Assembly (NCBI GenBank): GCA_964564415.1
Contig: CAZMAV010000001.1
Coordinates: forward strand, 372,001 to 436,000
Source: JALEFZ01 sp964564415
GTDB lineage: Bacteria; Bacteroidota; Bacteroidia; J057
Direction of reading: 5' to 3'
DNA: 64,000 nucleotides
Below, piece after piece: positions 1 through 9,391 of this stretch. The notes below the pieces were generated by a model, which was not told the origin of the DNA, did not search any database, and saw only the letters and a program-made list of their open reading frames with translations. Positions within the stretch are counted from its first letter, which is position 1, and the number at the start of each line of letters is the position of its first letter. Position numbers and translations under genes: made by a program.

Positions 1-3
1 CAT

Positions 4-28
4 AGCAGGTACAACCTAGGAACCTGCT
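4..28. repeat. Short inverted repeat at window edge
   Basis: AGCAGGT at 4-10 is matched by its complement ACCTGCT at 22-28 with an 11-nt loop. It lies just downstream (minus strand) of the DUF427 gene ending at 62. No T-run follows it on the minus strand inside the window, so a terminator role is unproven. The first three bases are CAT, which could be the start codon of a minus-strand gene outside the window; this cannot be judged here. Confidence 0.35.
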
Positions 29-61
29 CCTGCTGAAATGAAAAGACAAAAACTCTCTAGC

Positions 62-565
62 CTACCATCCCCAGGTACCGGCTCCTCCCTTGAAGGGCCC
101 GACGATCTTGCTGGTAATCCAGCCTCCATAGAAGTCTCCTTCCTGAGCTTGTACCCTTTCATCACCGATGTAGCATTCATCTACCTTGGAAGGGTAAAAG
201 GCCAGGTAGTCCTTGATCGGAAGAAAATTTTTACTGGGATCGGGATAAGCCCAAACCGCCTGTGGGATAGAGGTCCCGGACAATTGAATGGTGTAATAAA
301 TAGCCCTGCCTTTGAACTCACAGAAGCTCATTCCACGCTCCTGCTTGTGAAAGTACTCCATCTTTACATCTTCAGGTGGGAGGTAATAGACCGGAGGATG
401 GCTGGTTTCCAGGACCCTATAGGCGCGGTTGGTGTCGGCCAGGATGACTCCCTGGTGTGCAATTCGGATGTGCTCGGAGACAGGTTCCAGGCGGGGGGGC
501 CTGGGATAGTCCCATACGGATTCTTGTCCTGGACCAGGAGGAATGGGTTTGATGAATTTTGCCAT
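62..565 (-). CDS. DUF427 domain protein, long form
   Basis: 167 aa, soluble, no signal peptide. It shows the long DUF427 pattern: an N-terminal proline-rich lead with PRPPRLEPVSEHIRI (about residues 21-35), then VLETSHPPVYYLPPEDV, a FCEFKGRAIYYT segment and VWAYPDPS. The DUF427 core is a small beta-rich fold of unknown biochemical role. The gene starts 82 bp after the end of a second, shorter DUF427 gene on the same strand, and both follow metF, so the three may be co-transcribed. The start at 565 gives the expected N-terminus. Family assignment is firm; function is unknown. Confidence 0.85.
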   Translation of the reverse strand: MAKFIKPIPPGPGQESVWDYPRPPRLEPVSEHIRIAHQGVILADTNRAYRVLETSHPPVYYLPPEDVKMEYFHKQERGMSFCEFKGRAIYYTIQLSGTSIPQAVWAYPDPSKNFLPIKDYLAFYPSKVDECYIGDERVQAQEGDFYGGWITSKIVGPFKGGAGTWGW

Positions 566-647
566 AGAGTTAAATTTCTTATTTCAACTAAAAATGGGAA
601 GGACTTGTTCAGCCTTCCCATCTCAGCAATTTCTATAAAAAAGGGTC

Positions 648-929
648 TTATTCGAGGATCTCCACCCCTCTCCAGAAGGCAACGTGGTCTTTGATTAGCT
701 TGGCTGCCTCTTTGGGCTCCTTATAGGTCCACATGGCATCCTGCGTCATTTCTCCATTGGCTCGGAGGTGATGATAGGTAGCGGTTCCCTTCCAGGGACA
801 AGTGGTCTCAAGGTCGCTCTGCATCAGGTATTCTTTGTTGACACTGTCCATGGGAAAGTAATGGTTGCCTTCAACCACGACTGTGTTGTCACTTTCAGCA
901 ATGATATGTCCGTTCCAGACTGCTTTCAT
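648..929 (-). CDS. DUF427 domain protein, short form
   Basis: 93 aa, almost exactly one DUF427 domain. Family features are visible in order: KAVWNGHIIAESDNT at the N-terminus, VVEGNHYFPMDSV, TTCPWKGTATYHHL with the CPWKG signature, and AMWTYKEP followed by VAFWRGVEI. It is cytosolic and of unknown function. It lies 68 bp downstream of metF and 82 bp upstream of the long DUF427 paralogue on the same strand. The two differ strongly in length and sequence, so they look like old paralogues and not a recent duplication. Confidence 0.88.
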   Translation of the reverse strand: MKAVWNGHIIAESDNTVVVEGNHYFPMDSVNKEYLMQSDLETTCPWKGTATYHHLRANGEMTQDAMWTYKEPKEAAKLIKDHVAFWRGVEILE

Positions 930-997
930 AGGATTGAAATTTTTGTAGTAAATAAACCCTCTGGCTCCTAATATGTTGTCTGACGAACGACAAACTC

Positions 998-1954
998 TTA
1001 TACCTTCATTTTCATTTGCTCCATGAGCTTTAAAAAGGGAGAAGTCTTGCTCATGATGTAAAAGTGGAGATAGGGAAAGCCTGCTTCCAGTAGCTGAATA
1101 GACTGCTTTTGGGCCCAGTCTACTCCCACCTGAATTTCCTCTTTTCTGTCTTTCGCGGCCATCATGCGATCTGCCAACTCCATCGGTATGTCAATGTGGA
1201 AAATCGAGGGCAACTTACTCAGCTGTCGCTTGGAGGTCATGATTTTCATCCCCGGTATGATGGGCATGTTGATACCAAAAGCCCGGGCGTCCTTGACAAA
1301 CTGAATAAACTTTGAAGTGTCGTAAAACATTTGTGATACGGCATAGTGGGCACCGGCCTTTTCCTTATCCTTGAGAATCTGTAGTCCGTACTCCGGATTG
1401 GGACATTCGAAATGCTTTTCGGGATAGCAGGCTACGCCAATGCAAAAATTGGACTGAGCCGCATCGATAAGGTCATCCAGGTAATGGCCCTGGTTCATGT
1501 CATTGATCTGGGTGACCAGGTCCAGGGCATGGTTGTTGACCGAGCGGTCCTGAGGGACCTGGCGGATATTGGTTTTATCCCCCCGGATAGCCAGGATATT
1601 TTCGATGCCCAGGTAATTGAGCTCAATCAGGGCATCCTCTGTTTCTTCCCTGGTGAAACCTCCACAAAGAATGTGTGGGACAGGTTCAAGGTTGTACTTG
1701 TATTTGATGGCTGCGCAAAGCCCAAAGGTACCCGGACTTTTTCGCTTAACTTTTTTCTTGAAGATGCCGTCGGACATCTCTTCCCAAATGACCTCTGCCG
1801 CATGACTGGTTACGTCGATGAAGGGAGGATTGAAGGGAAGGACCGACTCGATGGCTTTGTGCAGTTGCTCTACATGGCGTCCCCTTTTTGGGGGGATAAT
1901 CTCCAGGCTTACCGTAGGATTTTTGGAGTTGAGCAGATGTTCGACTACGTGCAT
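998..1954 (-). CDS. metF: Methylenetetrahydrofolate reductase
   Basis: 318 aa, the normal length for bacterial MetF. It reduces 5,10-methylene-THF to 5-methyl-THF with FAD, feeding methionine synthesis. Visible family motifs: SLEIIPPKRG near the N-terminus, DVTSHA, HILCGGFTREET, the LAIRGD strand, GVACYPEKH, AVSQMFYD and PIIPGMKIM, together making the expected (beta/alpha)8 barrel. It leads the minus-strand set metF-DUF427-DUF427. No S-box or other riboswitch is evident in the 64 bp before the start. The call is confident from motif order and length. Confidence 0.95.
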   Translation of the reverse strand: MHVVEHLLNSKNPTVSLEIIPPKRGRHVEQLHKAIESVLPFNPPFIDVTSHAAEVIWEEMSDGIFKKKVKRKSPGTFGLCAAIKYKYNLEPVPHILCGGFTREETEDALIELNYLGIENILAIRGDKTNIRQVPQDRSVNNHALDLVTQINDMNQGHYLDDLIDAAQSNFCIGVACYPEKHFECPNPEYGLQILKDKEKAGAHYAVSQMFYDTSKFIQFVKDARAFGINMPIIPGMKIMTSKRQLSKLPSIFHIDIPMELADRMMAAKDRKEEIQVGVDWAQKQSIQLLEAGFPYLHFYIMSKTSPFLKLMEQMKMKV

Positions 1955-2018
1955 GCAGGTATGCGTTTTATTAGGTCTAAAGAAAAATTAAGGAAGTGCC
2001 AATAATATAATAGAATAA

Positions 2019-3284
2019 TCAAGATTGTCGAATCGCAACAACGGGATCCAGACGAGCAGCCATAGAAGCCGGTATCAGGCCGGCCACTAGACCGATCAAA
2101 AAGGCTACAAAAAGGCCTATTCCAAGGTCCTCCAAAGCAAAAGCTACCTGAAAAGAGAGATCTGTGCGAGACAAAAATGCCTGAATCAGGCTTCCCAATC
2201 CCAGAGTGATCAAAATGCCCAGGAGCCCCCCAATGAGACATAGGAGGATGGCCTCAGCCAGAAATTGAAACAACACAAAGTCTCGGCTCGACCCAAGGGC
2301 CATTTGTACGCCGATCTCATTGGTCCTTTCTTTAACTGAAATATACATGATATTGCCGATGCTGAATCCCCCGATCAGAATAGAAAATATGCTGATGACC
2401 CAACCACCCGTTTCAAGGTAGCCAAAGATACTTTCAAATCGCTTCATCAGGGCCTCCTGTTTGTTGATGGCAAAATTATCCTCCATCCGGGGTTTGAGTC
2501 CCCTCGAAGCCCTCATGATGGCAGAGGTAGATTCCTCCACCTGAGGCAGATCTGTGTATTCGCTGGCCTTGATGGTGATGACCTTGTCTATTTTTCTGTC
2601 GTAAAGGTTGTACATGCTCGGCAGGGTTTTGTAAGGGACATATACCCTGTCATCTTCCGAGGGCATTCCCGGAAAGAAGTTTCCCCCCTGCTTGGCCATT
2701 ACCCCAATGACAAGAAGTCGCTTCTTCCCCACCCTTACATATTTACCCACGGCTGCGGATGAAGGAAAGAGGGACTCGGCGATGTTGTACCCCAGGATGC
2801 AAATATTCTTTCCCAGGTGGCTTTCCAATTCGCTAAAAAATCTCCCCTGGCTGAAGTTCAGTTCCTTTACCTTGCCCATGTCATTGGTGATTCCCACCAC
2901 ATCGATCATGGAGGCTGACCGTCCCTGGGCCTGAACGCTCTGACCCCGAGCCGCAACTTCGTAGCCCACGGCATTTACATTTTCGAGGTCGGATTTGAGC
3001 CGGGTAAAGTCCCTGTAACTTACCTTCGGACGATTGATAAACTTATACCATTCCTCCCCTCCCTCGGCCCAGGGCCAGTGATGGACAAAAATAGTGGTAT
3101 TGCCCAAAGCGGATAGGTTAGAAGTAATCGAGCTTTGCAGAGAGTTGACCATGGTCAGGATGCCAGTGATGGCAAATATTCCCGTAGCCACCCCAAGCAT
3201 GGTCAGGATAGAGCGCATCTTGCTGGACCAGATGGCCTTGTAAGACATTTTAAGCCCTTCCAGGATATAACTTAATGTATTCAT
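2019..3284 (-). CDS. ABC transporter permease, MacB/FtsX family
   Basis: 421 aa from the ATG at 3284; a start 27 bp further upstream is possible but adds an atypical lead. Topology is typical of MacB_PCD plus FtsX: an N-terminal membrane segment (SILTMLGVATGIFAITGIL), a long periplasmic domain, then three C-terminal membrane segments (around GGWVISIFSILIGGFSIG, LAEAILLCLIGGLLGI and GIGLFVAFLIGLVAGLIPA) and the terminal LDPVVAIRQS. Such proteins work with a separate ATPase in lipoprotein, peptide or drug export or in mechanotransmission. No ATPase gene is adjacent, so the partner must be encoded elsewhere. Confidence 0.9.
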   Translation of the reverse strand: MNTLSYILEGLKMSYKAIWSSKMRSILTMLGVATGIFAITGILTMVNSLQSSITSNLSALGNTTIFVHHWPWAEGGEEWYKFINRPKVSYRDFTRLKSDLENVNAVGYEVAARGQSVQAQGRSASMIDVVGITNDMGKVKELNFSQGRFFSELESHLGKNICILGYNIAESLFPSSAAVGKYVRVGKKRLLVIGVMAKQGGNFFPGMPSEDDRVYVPYKTLPSMYNLYDRKIDKVITIKASEYTDLPQVEESTSAIMRASRGLKPRMEDNFAINKQEALMKRFESIFGYLETGGWVISIFSILIGGFSIGNIMYISVKERTNEIGVQMALGSSRDFVLFQFLAEAILLCLIGGLLGILITLGLGSLIQAFLSRTDLSFQVAFALEDLGIGLFVAFLIGLVAGLIPASMAARLDPVVAIRQS

Positions 3285-3459
3285 AAAGCCAAAATAAGAA
3301 ATCAGCAACAATTCATGTACTTAAGCGTAGGTCTAAACAACAAATTGCCCCTCTTCTTCTGCAAAATTTGTTTATATTACTTAACCTCCAAGCCTCGAAG
3401 AGGTTTTAATATACCAATTGAAATAGCTCCACATTGCTGCTAAAAAAGAAAGTTTCTCT

Positions 3460-4716
3460 ATGAAAAAATGGATGTTGTTTATTTGCCTGATGGGGTCCTT
3501 CCTCTTCAGCCGAGCCGATTACCTCTTGATTCCCATGGACTACAGCCAGTCCGAACACCTCAAAGCCTATGGGATCGCCTATTGGATACTGGAATATCAA
3601 GTCGATGTAGACTGGTTACTCAACTACCGGGGAGGTAGTTTTATGTTCAAATACACCAGTGTCTTCGAGCAGGAGCTACAAATCAGGAATGTCAAGTACG
3701 AGCGAATCACCGATGCCAAATCCAACGAAATCCTGGCCTATGTCAGTTCGGAATCGGTCAATATGGATGCGGTCAAGCTCGAAAAAGCGCCAAAAGTTGC
3801 TGTGTATTCTCCCAAAAATAAGCAACCCTGGGACGATGCCGTAACCATGGCCCTTACTTATGCACAGATTCCCTATGATGTAATCTACGATCCAGAAGTT
3901 TTGGATGGAAAGCTAAGCGAGTACGATTGGTTACACCTTCACCACGAGGACTTTACCGGGCAGTATGGGAAGTTTTATGCCTCCTACCGCAATGTCCAAT
4001 GGTATCGGGAAGATGTAAAAGCCCAGGAGGCTAACGCCCAGCGATATGGATTTTCAAAAGTCAGCCAGATGAAACTGGCCGTCTCCAAAAATATCAAGGA
4101 ATTTTGTACCAAAGGGGGATTTCTCTTTGCCATGTGCTCAGCGACCGACAGCTACGATATAGCTCTTGCCGCCGAAGGTGTAGACATTTGTGAGCACATG
4201 TATGACGGAGATCCCGCCGATCCCAATGCCCAGGACAAACTCGACTATGAAAAATGCCTGGCCTTTGAGGATTTTCAGCTGGTCCGCAATCCCTACCAGT
4301 ACGAATTTTCCAATATCGACGCCAATGTAGGTCGCCGTGTGCCTGAGTCCATGGACTATTTTACCCTTTTTGAATTTTCTGCCAAATGGGATCCTGTACC
4401 CACCATGCTATGCCAAAATCACACCCGCACCGTAAAGGGATTCATGGGGCAGACCACCTCTTTCAAAAAGAGTATTCTTAAAAAAGATGTCCTCATCATG
4501 GGTCAGCTCAAGGCCTTTGATGAAGTCCGATACATTCATGGAAACCTGGGAAAGGGTATGTGGACATTTTATGGAGGACATGACCCCGAAGATTATCGCC
4601 ACTTTGTAGGGGAAGATCCCACCGACCTCTCCCTCCACCCCAATTCGCCCGGCTACCGACTCATCCTCAATAATATTCTCTTTCCTGCTGCCCGCAAGAA
4701 GAAAAGAAAAACCTGA
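3460..4716 (+). CDS. Conserved exported Bacteroidota protein (commonly labelled asparagine synthetase B)
   Basis: 418 aa with an N-terminal signal peptide (KKWMLFICLMGSFLFSRA). The sequence, with LLIPMDYSQSEHLKAYGIAYW, WLLNYRGGSF, KAPKVAVYSPK, YDWLHLHHEDFTGQYGKFYA and GGFLFAMCSATDSYDIALAAEGVDICE, matches a family that is nearly universal in Bacteroidota and is often annotated asparagine synthetase B. I see neither an N-terminal Cys glutaminase nor the SGGxDS P-loop of true AsnB, and the signal peptide argues against that role. It has the look of a class I glutamine-amidotransferase-like fold with a GGFLFAMCSA nucleophile-elbow-like turn. A strong terminator follows. Function unknown. Confidence 0.8.
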   Translation: MKKWMLFICLMGSFLFSRADYLLIPMDYSQSEHLKAYGIAYWILEYQVDVDWLLNYRGGSFMFKYTSVFEQELQIRNVKYERITDAKSNEILAYVSSESVNMDAVKLEKAPKVAVYSPKNKQPWDDAVTMALTYAQIPYDVIYDPEVLDGKLSEYDWLHLHHEDFTGQYGKFYASYRNVQWYREDVKAQEANAQRYGFSKVSQMKLAVSKNIKEFCTKGGFLFAMCSATDSYDIALAAEGVDICEHMYDGDPADPNAQDKLDYEKCLAFEDFQLVRNPYQYEFSNIDANVGRRVPESMDYFTLFEFSAKWDPVPTMLCQNHTRTVKGFMGQTTSFKKSILKKDVLIMGQLKAFDEVRYIHGNLGKGMWTFYGGHDPEDYRHFVGEDPTDLSLHPNSPGYRLILNNILFPAARKKKRKT

Positions 4717-4746
4717 TCACTTCGTGGATTCACATTAGGTATTCAT

Positions 4747-4789
4747 ACAGCCGCAAAGGGACGCTACCCATTGCGGCTGTTTTATTTTG
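4747..4789 (+). terminator. Rho-independent terminator
   Basis: Perfect 10-bp stem ACAGCCGCAA (4747-4756) with TTGCGGCTGT (4771-4780), 14-nt loop, followed by TTTATTTTG. It lies 30 bp after the stop of the gene ending at 4716 and before the SIMPL gene, so that gene needs its own promoter or readthrough. Confidence 0.85.
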
Positions 4790-4848
4790 TTGGCCATGTC
4801 TATCTAGGTAAATGAAAAGAACAATGTTTCATCTACCAATAGAATCCC

Positions 4849-5841
4849 ATGACTATCAAAAATTTTCTCTTGCTCAGCTTCTTGTGGGCAGCCCTTCCCT
4901 TTCTTTCCAGGGCACAGGTCTCCGGCAATGCCAACTATCAGCAGCGATCTGTCAACTCGCAGGTAGAAATCCCTACCCTCAGACAAAATCACAATCCAGA
5001 GGAAGTGACCCTAACCCTCAGGGCCATGTACAATGTAAGGGCCAGCAGTTATGTGGCTGTTTTTAGCCTGGTACAGGTAGGTGAGACCATAGAAGAAACC
5101 GACAACCTGATCAATGAGCGCCTGGATAAGATCAAAAAGGGCCTTAGTCAATTCGAAGAAGATGATATCCAAGTGCTTGTAGATATGATTTCCCTGGTTC
5201 CCCTCTATGAGTATGAGGTGGAGAAGAAGATTTTCAGTAAAAATACCTACACGGAGGTACCCAAGGGCTTTGAAATGATGAAAAACCTCCACATCAGGTA
5301 TACCCAACCGGGCTTACTCGACAAATTTGTGAGTATTTGTGCTCGGAATCAGGTATATGACCTGATCAAGGTAGATTATTTTGTAGAAAACAAGGAGGCC
5401 ATCTACGACAGCCTCAGGAAGGCCAGCCTTGCCTTACTCAGAAAAAAGATAGCATTCTACAAGGAGGCAGGGATTGACCTCAGCGCAAAAAGGAAAATCC
5501 TCACCGAAGGCCAGCAAACCTATTTTCCGACAGAAAGGTACAGCTCATATCAGGCCTTCACCAATTATTCCCTGGAAATCCCAAAAGATGGGGAGGTTAA
5601 GAATATCAATAAGACCACTGCCCAATATTACAGGCCTGTTTCCAGCAGGTACTACGACATCGTGGTGAATCCCGAAATTCTGGAACCAGCCTTGCAATAC
5701 ACCTATTCTATGGAGGTAAAATTTTACCCTGAAGAAGAGGAAAAAGAAAAGGAGGCTCCTGCCCCTCCTCCCCCTCCTGAAATCAAAAAGAAGGTGTACC
5801 TCATTTTGCCCAATGGCAGCCTCAAAGAGCTGGACCTCTAA
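4849..5841 (+). CDS. SIMPL (DUF541) domain exported protein
   Basis: 330 aa. A signal peptide (TIKNFLLLSFLWAALPFLSRA) precedes a SIMPL/DUF541-type domain: VTLTLRAMYNVRASSYVAVFSLVQVGET, then paired helices NLINERLDKIKKGL and the SLRKASLALLRKKIAFYKEAGI repeat unit. A proline-rich stretch (EAPAPPPPPEIKKK, near the end) links to a short tail. SIMPL proteins are periplasmic or surface proteins of mostly unknown role. The closest start, ATG at 4849, opens directly into the signal peptide. The family call rests on overall pattern and is moderately sure. Confidence 0.7.
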   Translation: MTIKNFLLLSFLWAALPFLSRAQVSGNANYQQRSVNSQVEIPTLRQNHNPEEVTLTLRAMYNVRASSYVAVFSLVQVGETIEETDNLINERLDKIKKGLSQFEEDDIQVLVDMISLVPLYEYEVEKKIFSKNTYTEVPKGFEMMKNLHIRYTQPGLLDKFVSICARNQVYDLIKVDYFVENKEAIYDSLRKASLALLRKKIAFYKEAGIDLSAKRKILTEGQQTYFPTERYSSYQAFTNYSLEIPKDGEVKNINKTTAQYYRPVSSRYYDIVVNPEILEPALQYTYSMEVKFYPEEEEKEKEAPAPPPPPEIKKKVYLILPNGSLKELDL

Positions 5842-5868
5842 GAATTAGTTGCCCCTTGCTCAAATCCA

Positions 5869-5906
5869 AAGGCTCCCCCTGACCTAAGGTGATCAGGAGG
5901 AGCCTT
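5869..5906. terminator. Hairpin between convergent genes
   Basis: AAGGCTCC (5869-5876) pairs with GGAGCCTT (5899-5906), and an inner CTGA/TCAG extends the stem. It lies between the stops of the SIMPL gene (5841, plus) and pyc (5948, minus), where a bidirectional terminator is expected. T-rich tails are weak on both sides. Confidence 0.6.
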
Positions 5907-5947
5907 CCTTATGTGGGTCTACTCCGAATTGAATTAAGGTGGTGAGG

Positions 5948-8900
5948 CTATTCTTCCAATTCCAGGACGACATCATCTGGTTCTACCATGGTCCCTTCGT
6001 TGAGCAGAAGCCTCTTGACCTTTCCGACCTTGTTGGCTGTGATGGTCGACTCCATCTTCATGGCTTCCAGCACAAAGAGGGGTTGGTTTTTCTTGATTTC
6101 ATCTCCTTCATCCACCAAAAACTTGGTCAGTTTGCCCTGTATGGGCGCACCCACATCGCTGGCTTCTGAGACCTTCCTGTTTTGAGATTTTTCCACATTT
6201 ACATTTAGGTCCCGGATCGAAACGGCCCTTGTCTGCCCGTTCAGACGGAAATAGACCGTTCGCATTCCGTTTTCGTCCGGCTCCAGCTTATAGAGGTACT
6301 GAACAAGGAGTTTTTTTCCTGGATCTAGGCGGATGAGGATTTCTTCGTCAGATTTGAGGGGATAGAAAAAGGCCTTGGTAGGTAGCTTGATCACCTCGCC
6401 ATAGGTCAGCAGGTGCTCATAATAAGCCCTAAAGACCTTTGGATAGAGCTTAAAGGAGAGAAAATCTGTAAACTTCATCCGATCATCTCCAAACTCCAAT
6501 TTGAACTGCTCGAATTCCCTTTCGAAATCAATCGGAGCGAGATGGGCATTGGGCCGGTCAGTGTAAGGGGTATCGTCTTTCAAGACGATCTTCTGCAACT
6601 TTTCGGGAAAACCCCGATAGGGCTGTCCCAGGTCTCCCCTAAAAAAGGCCTTGACTGAATCGGGAAAAGAAATCTCATCTCCCCGCTCTATGATATCCGC
6701 TTCGCTAAAGTCATTGGAAGTCATGAACAAGGCCATATCGCCCACCACCTTTGAGGAAGGAGTAACCTTGACAATGTCGCCAAACATGCGGTTGACCAAG
6801 GCGTAATTTTTCTTGATCTGCTCAAATTTTGATTCCAAGCCCAGAGAACGGGCCTGGGGAAGGAGGTTGGAATACTGGCCTCCGGGAATCTCGTGGTCGT
6901 AGACTTCTGCAGTACTCGCTCGCAATTCGGATTCGAAGGGATAGTAATACTCCCTGACCACCTCCCAGTAATTGGCAAACTTATTCAGACTTTCGAGATT
7001 GGTTCCCGTTTCCCTTTCGTGTCCCCCGGTCATGGCGACAAAAGAGTTGAAATTGGGCTGAGAAGTCAGTCCGGACATCGAACTGATGGCGACGTCTACC
7101 ACATCGACCTCTGCTTCGATGGCCTTGAAGTAGGTAGTCAGCTGATTACCAGATGTGTCGTGGGTATGGAGGTGAACGGGAATATCCAGGAACTTCTTGA
7201 GTTCACCGATTAGGATTTCGGCGGCCATAGGCTTGAGAAGACCAGCCATGTCTTTGATAGCCAGAATATGTGCCCCCTCATCCTCCAGCCTTCTGGCCAG
7301 GTCCAAGTAATACTGAAGGTCGTATTTGGACTTTTCGGGGTCCAGGATATCGCCGGTGTAGCAAATACAGGCTTCAGCCAAGGCCTCCGTACGCTCCCTG
7401 ACGGTTCGTATGCTCACCTTCATGGCCTCCAGCCAGTTGAGCGAGTCGAAAATCCGAAAGACATCGATCCCCGTTTCCCATGCCTTTTCAATAAATTTTT
7501 CTACCAGGTTATCGGGATAGGCTGCATAACCTACTGCATTCGATCCTCTCAGCAGCATTTGGAGGAGGATATTGGGAATTTTTCGGCGGAAGATAGCCAG
7601 GCGCTCCCAGGGATCTTCCCTCAGGAATCGCAAGCAGACATCGAAGGTAGCTCCTCCCCAAACCTCCATGGAAAAGAGTTCGGGATGGAGACGGGCAAAA
7701 CTCTCCGATACATTGTACATGTCCATGGTTCTCATCCGGGTAGCCAGCAGAGACTGATGGGCATCTCTAAAGGTGGTATCGGTCATGAGAATGCGCTTTT
7801 CCTGCTTCATCCACTCCAAAAACTTATCCCTTCCCAGTTCATTCAGTAGGTCCTTGGTACCCTTGGGATAGGCCGTATTCCTTTCAGTTATGGGCACGAT
7901 TGGCTCCCTAAACTCATGTCTGGGATCATATCCACTTTTGATGCTATCATTTCCATTGACCAGGATATGGCCCAGGTAGCGCAAAGTTTTGGTAGCCCGG
8001 TCCCGGCTCCGGTTGAGTTGGAGAAGTTCGGGATAGTTGTTGATGAATCCTACCGTAGCCTCTCCCCGCTGAAAGACAGGATTGTTCATCACATTGATGA
8101 GGAAGGGAATATTGTCCTTGACCCCTCGGATGCGAAACTCCCTGAGGGTACGGCGCATACGCTGAGAAGCTCCTTTGAGGGTACGTCCCCAGGCAGAAAT
8201 TTTGACCAGCATGGAATCGAAGAAGGGAGAAATTTTCGCTCCGGGATAGGAAGATCCTTCATCCAGGCGAATGCCAAACCCTCCTGCATTTCGGTAAGCC
8301 AGGATGGTACCGTAATCAGGCTGAAAATTATTGGCGGGGTCTTCTGTGGTCACCCGGCACTGTACCGCAAAGCCATTGGTTTTTACATCTTCCTGGCTCT
8401 TGATAAAAATTGCTGGATCGGAGAGTTGGGCACCTGCGGCTATGAGAATCTGACTTCTCACAATATCTATGCCCGTAACCTCTTCGGTAATGGTATGCTC
8501 GACCTGGATTCTGGGATTTACCTCTATGAAATAGATATTATTGTGACGATCCACCAGAAATTCGGCTGTTCCTGCATTGTTGTACTCCACATGGCGGGCG
8601 ATCCTCATGGCATAGTCATGAATTTTTTCCTTCACTTCCTGTGGAAGGGTCGAGGGAGCGACTTCCACCACCTTCTGGAACCTTCGCTGCACGGAGCAGT
8701 CTCTTTCGTGTAGGTGGACGATGTTTCCGTAATTGTCGCCGAGTATCTGCACCTCGATGTGCTTGGGGTCTTCGATAAATTTTTCCAGGAATACCGTATC
8801 ATCTCCAAAAGCATTGCGGGCTTCGTTGCGCGCCTCAAAAAATGACTTGCTCATCTGCTCTTCCGACTGTATGACCCGCATACCTCTGCCTCCCCCACCT

Positions 8901-9391
8901 GCTGCTGCTTTGAGCATGACGGGATAACCAATACGCTCTGCTTCAACCAAAGCTTTTTTAAGGCTGTCCAGCTCTTCCTTGCTATCAGGAATAAGGGGAA
9001 CTTCCACGATTTTGGCTACTTCCTTGGCCCTTACCTTATCGCCGAGTTGCTGCATGACCTCGGGGCGGGGACCGATGAAGATGAGGCCCTCTTCTGCACA
9101 ACGGCGGGCAAAACGGACATTTTCCGATAAAAATCCATAACCGGGATGTATGGCATCCGCGCCTTTCCTTTTGGCAGTAGCAAGGAGGCCTTCGATGTCG
9201 AGGTAGGGCTTAAGGGGCTCAGAATCCTCACCAATCATATAGGCCTCATCAGCTTTGTAGCGGTGCAGGGAATAGCGATCTTCGTAAGAGTAAACAGCTA
9301 CTGTCTGTATTCTCAGTTCTGACAATGCGCGCAGAATCCTGACCGCGATTTCTCCGCGATTGGCGACCAGGACTTTCTTGAGTTTTATCAT
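5948..9391 (-). CDS. pyc: Pyruvate carboxylase, single-chain
   Basis: 1147 aa, full length for the single-chain enzyme that makes oxaloacetate from pyruvate, ATP and bicarbonate (anaplerosis). Domains in order: biotin carboxylase with VLVANRGEIAVRI at the start, the glycine-rich ATP loop AAAGGGGRGMR (about 160-180) and FIEVNPRIQVEHTITEEVTG; carboxyltransferase with MTDTTFRDAHQSLLATRMRT (about 535-555) and VHLHTHDTSGN; PYC_OADA region; C-terminal biotinyl domain with LEAMKM, the biotin-accepting Lys being residue 1112. No frameshift or missing motif. It stands alone as a transcription unit. Confidence 0.97.
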   Translation of the reverse strand: MIKLKKVLVANRGEIAVRILRALSELRIQTVAVYSYEDRYSLHRYKADEAYMIGEDSEPLKPYLDIEGLLATAKRKGADAIHPGYGFLSENVRFARRCAEEGLIFIGPRPEVMQQLGDKVRAKEVAKIVEVPLIPDSKEELDSLKKALVEAERIGYPVMLKAAAGGGGRGMRVIQSEEQMSKSFFEARNEARNAFGDDTVFLEKFIEDPKHIEVQILGDNYGNIVHLHERDCSVQRRFQKVVEVAPSTLPQEVKEKIHDYAMRIARHVEYNNAGTAEFLVDRHNNIYFIEVNPRIQVEHTITEEVTGIDIVRSQILIAAGAQLSDPAIFIKSQEDVKTNGFAVQCRVTTEDPANNFQPDYGTILAYRNAGGFGIRLDEGSSYPGAKISPFFDSMLVKISAWGRTLKGASQRMRRTLREFRIRGVKDNIPFLINVMNNPVFQRGEATVGFINNYPELLQLNRSRDRATKTLRYLGHILVNGNDSIKSGYDPRHEFREPIVPITERNTAYPKGTKDLLNELGRDKFLEWMKQEKRILMTDTTFRDAHQSLLATRMRTMDMYNVSESFARLHPELFSMEVWGGATFDVCLRFLREDPWERLAIFRRKIPNILLQMLLRGSNAVGYAAYPDNLVEKFIEKAWETGIDVFRIFDSLNWLEAMKVSIRTVRERTEALAEACICYTGDILDPEKSKYDLQYYLDLARRLEDEGAHILAIKDMAGLLKPMAAEILIGELKKFLDIPVHLHTHDTSGNQLTTYFKAIEAEVDVVDVAISSMSGLTSQPNFNSFVAMTGGHERETGTNLESLNKFANYWEVVREYYYPFESELRASTAEVYDHEIPGGQYSNLLPQARSLGLESKFEQIKKNYALVNRMFGDIVKVTPSSKVVGDMALFMTSNDFSEADIIERGDEISFPDSVKAFFRGDLGQPYRGFPEKLQKIVLKDDTPYTDRPNAHLAPIDFEREFEQFKLEFGDDRMKFTDFLSFKLYPKVFRAYYEHLLTYGEVIKLPTKAFFYPLKSDEEILIRLDPGKKLLVQYLYKLEPDENGMRTVYFRLNGQTRAVSIRDLNVNVEKSQNRKVSEASDVGAPIQGKLTKFLVDEGDEIKKNQPLFVLEAMKMESTITANKVGKVKRLLLNEGTMVEPDDVVLELEE

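Noticed and set aside
38..694. Plus-strand 218-codon frame over the DUF427 genes
   Set aside because: It is the complement of real minus-strand DUF427 coding and shows no family resemblance.
7916..8713. Plus-strand 265-codon frame inside pyc
   Set aside because: Antisense to the intact biotin carboxylase domain; no motif.
5948..9391. Possible split or frameshifted carboxylase
   Set aside because: All three functional modules are present in one uninterrupted frame.
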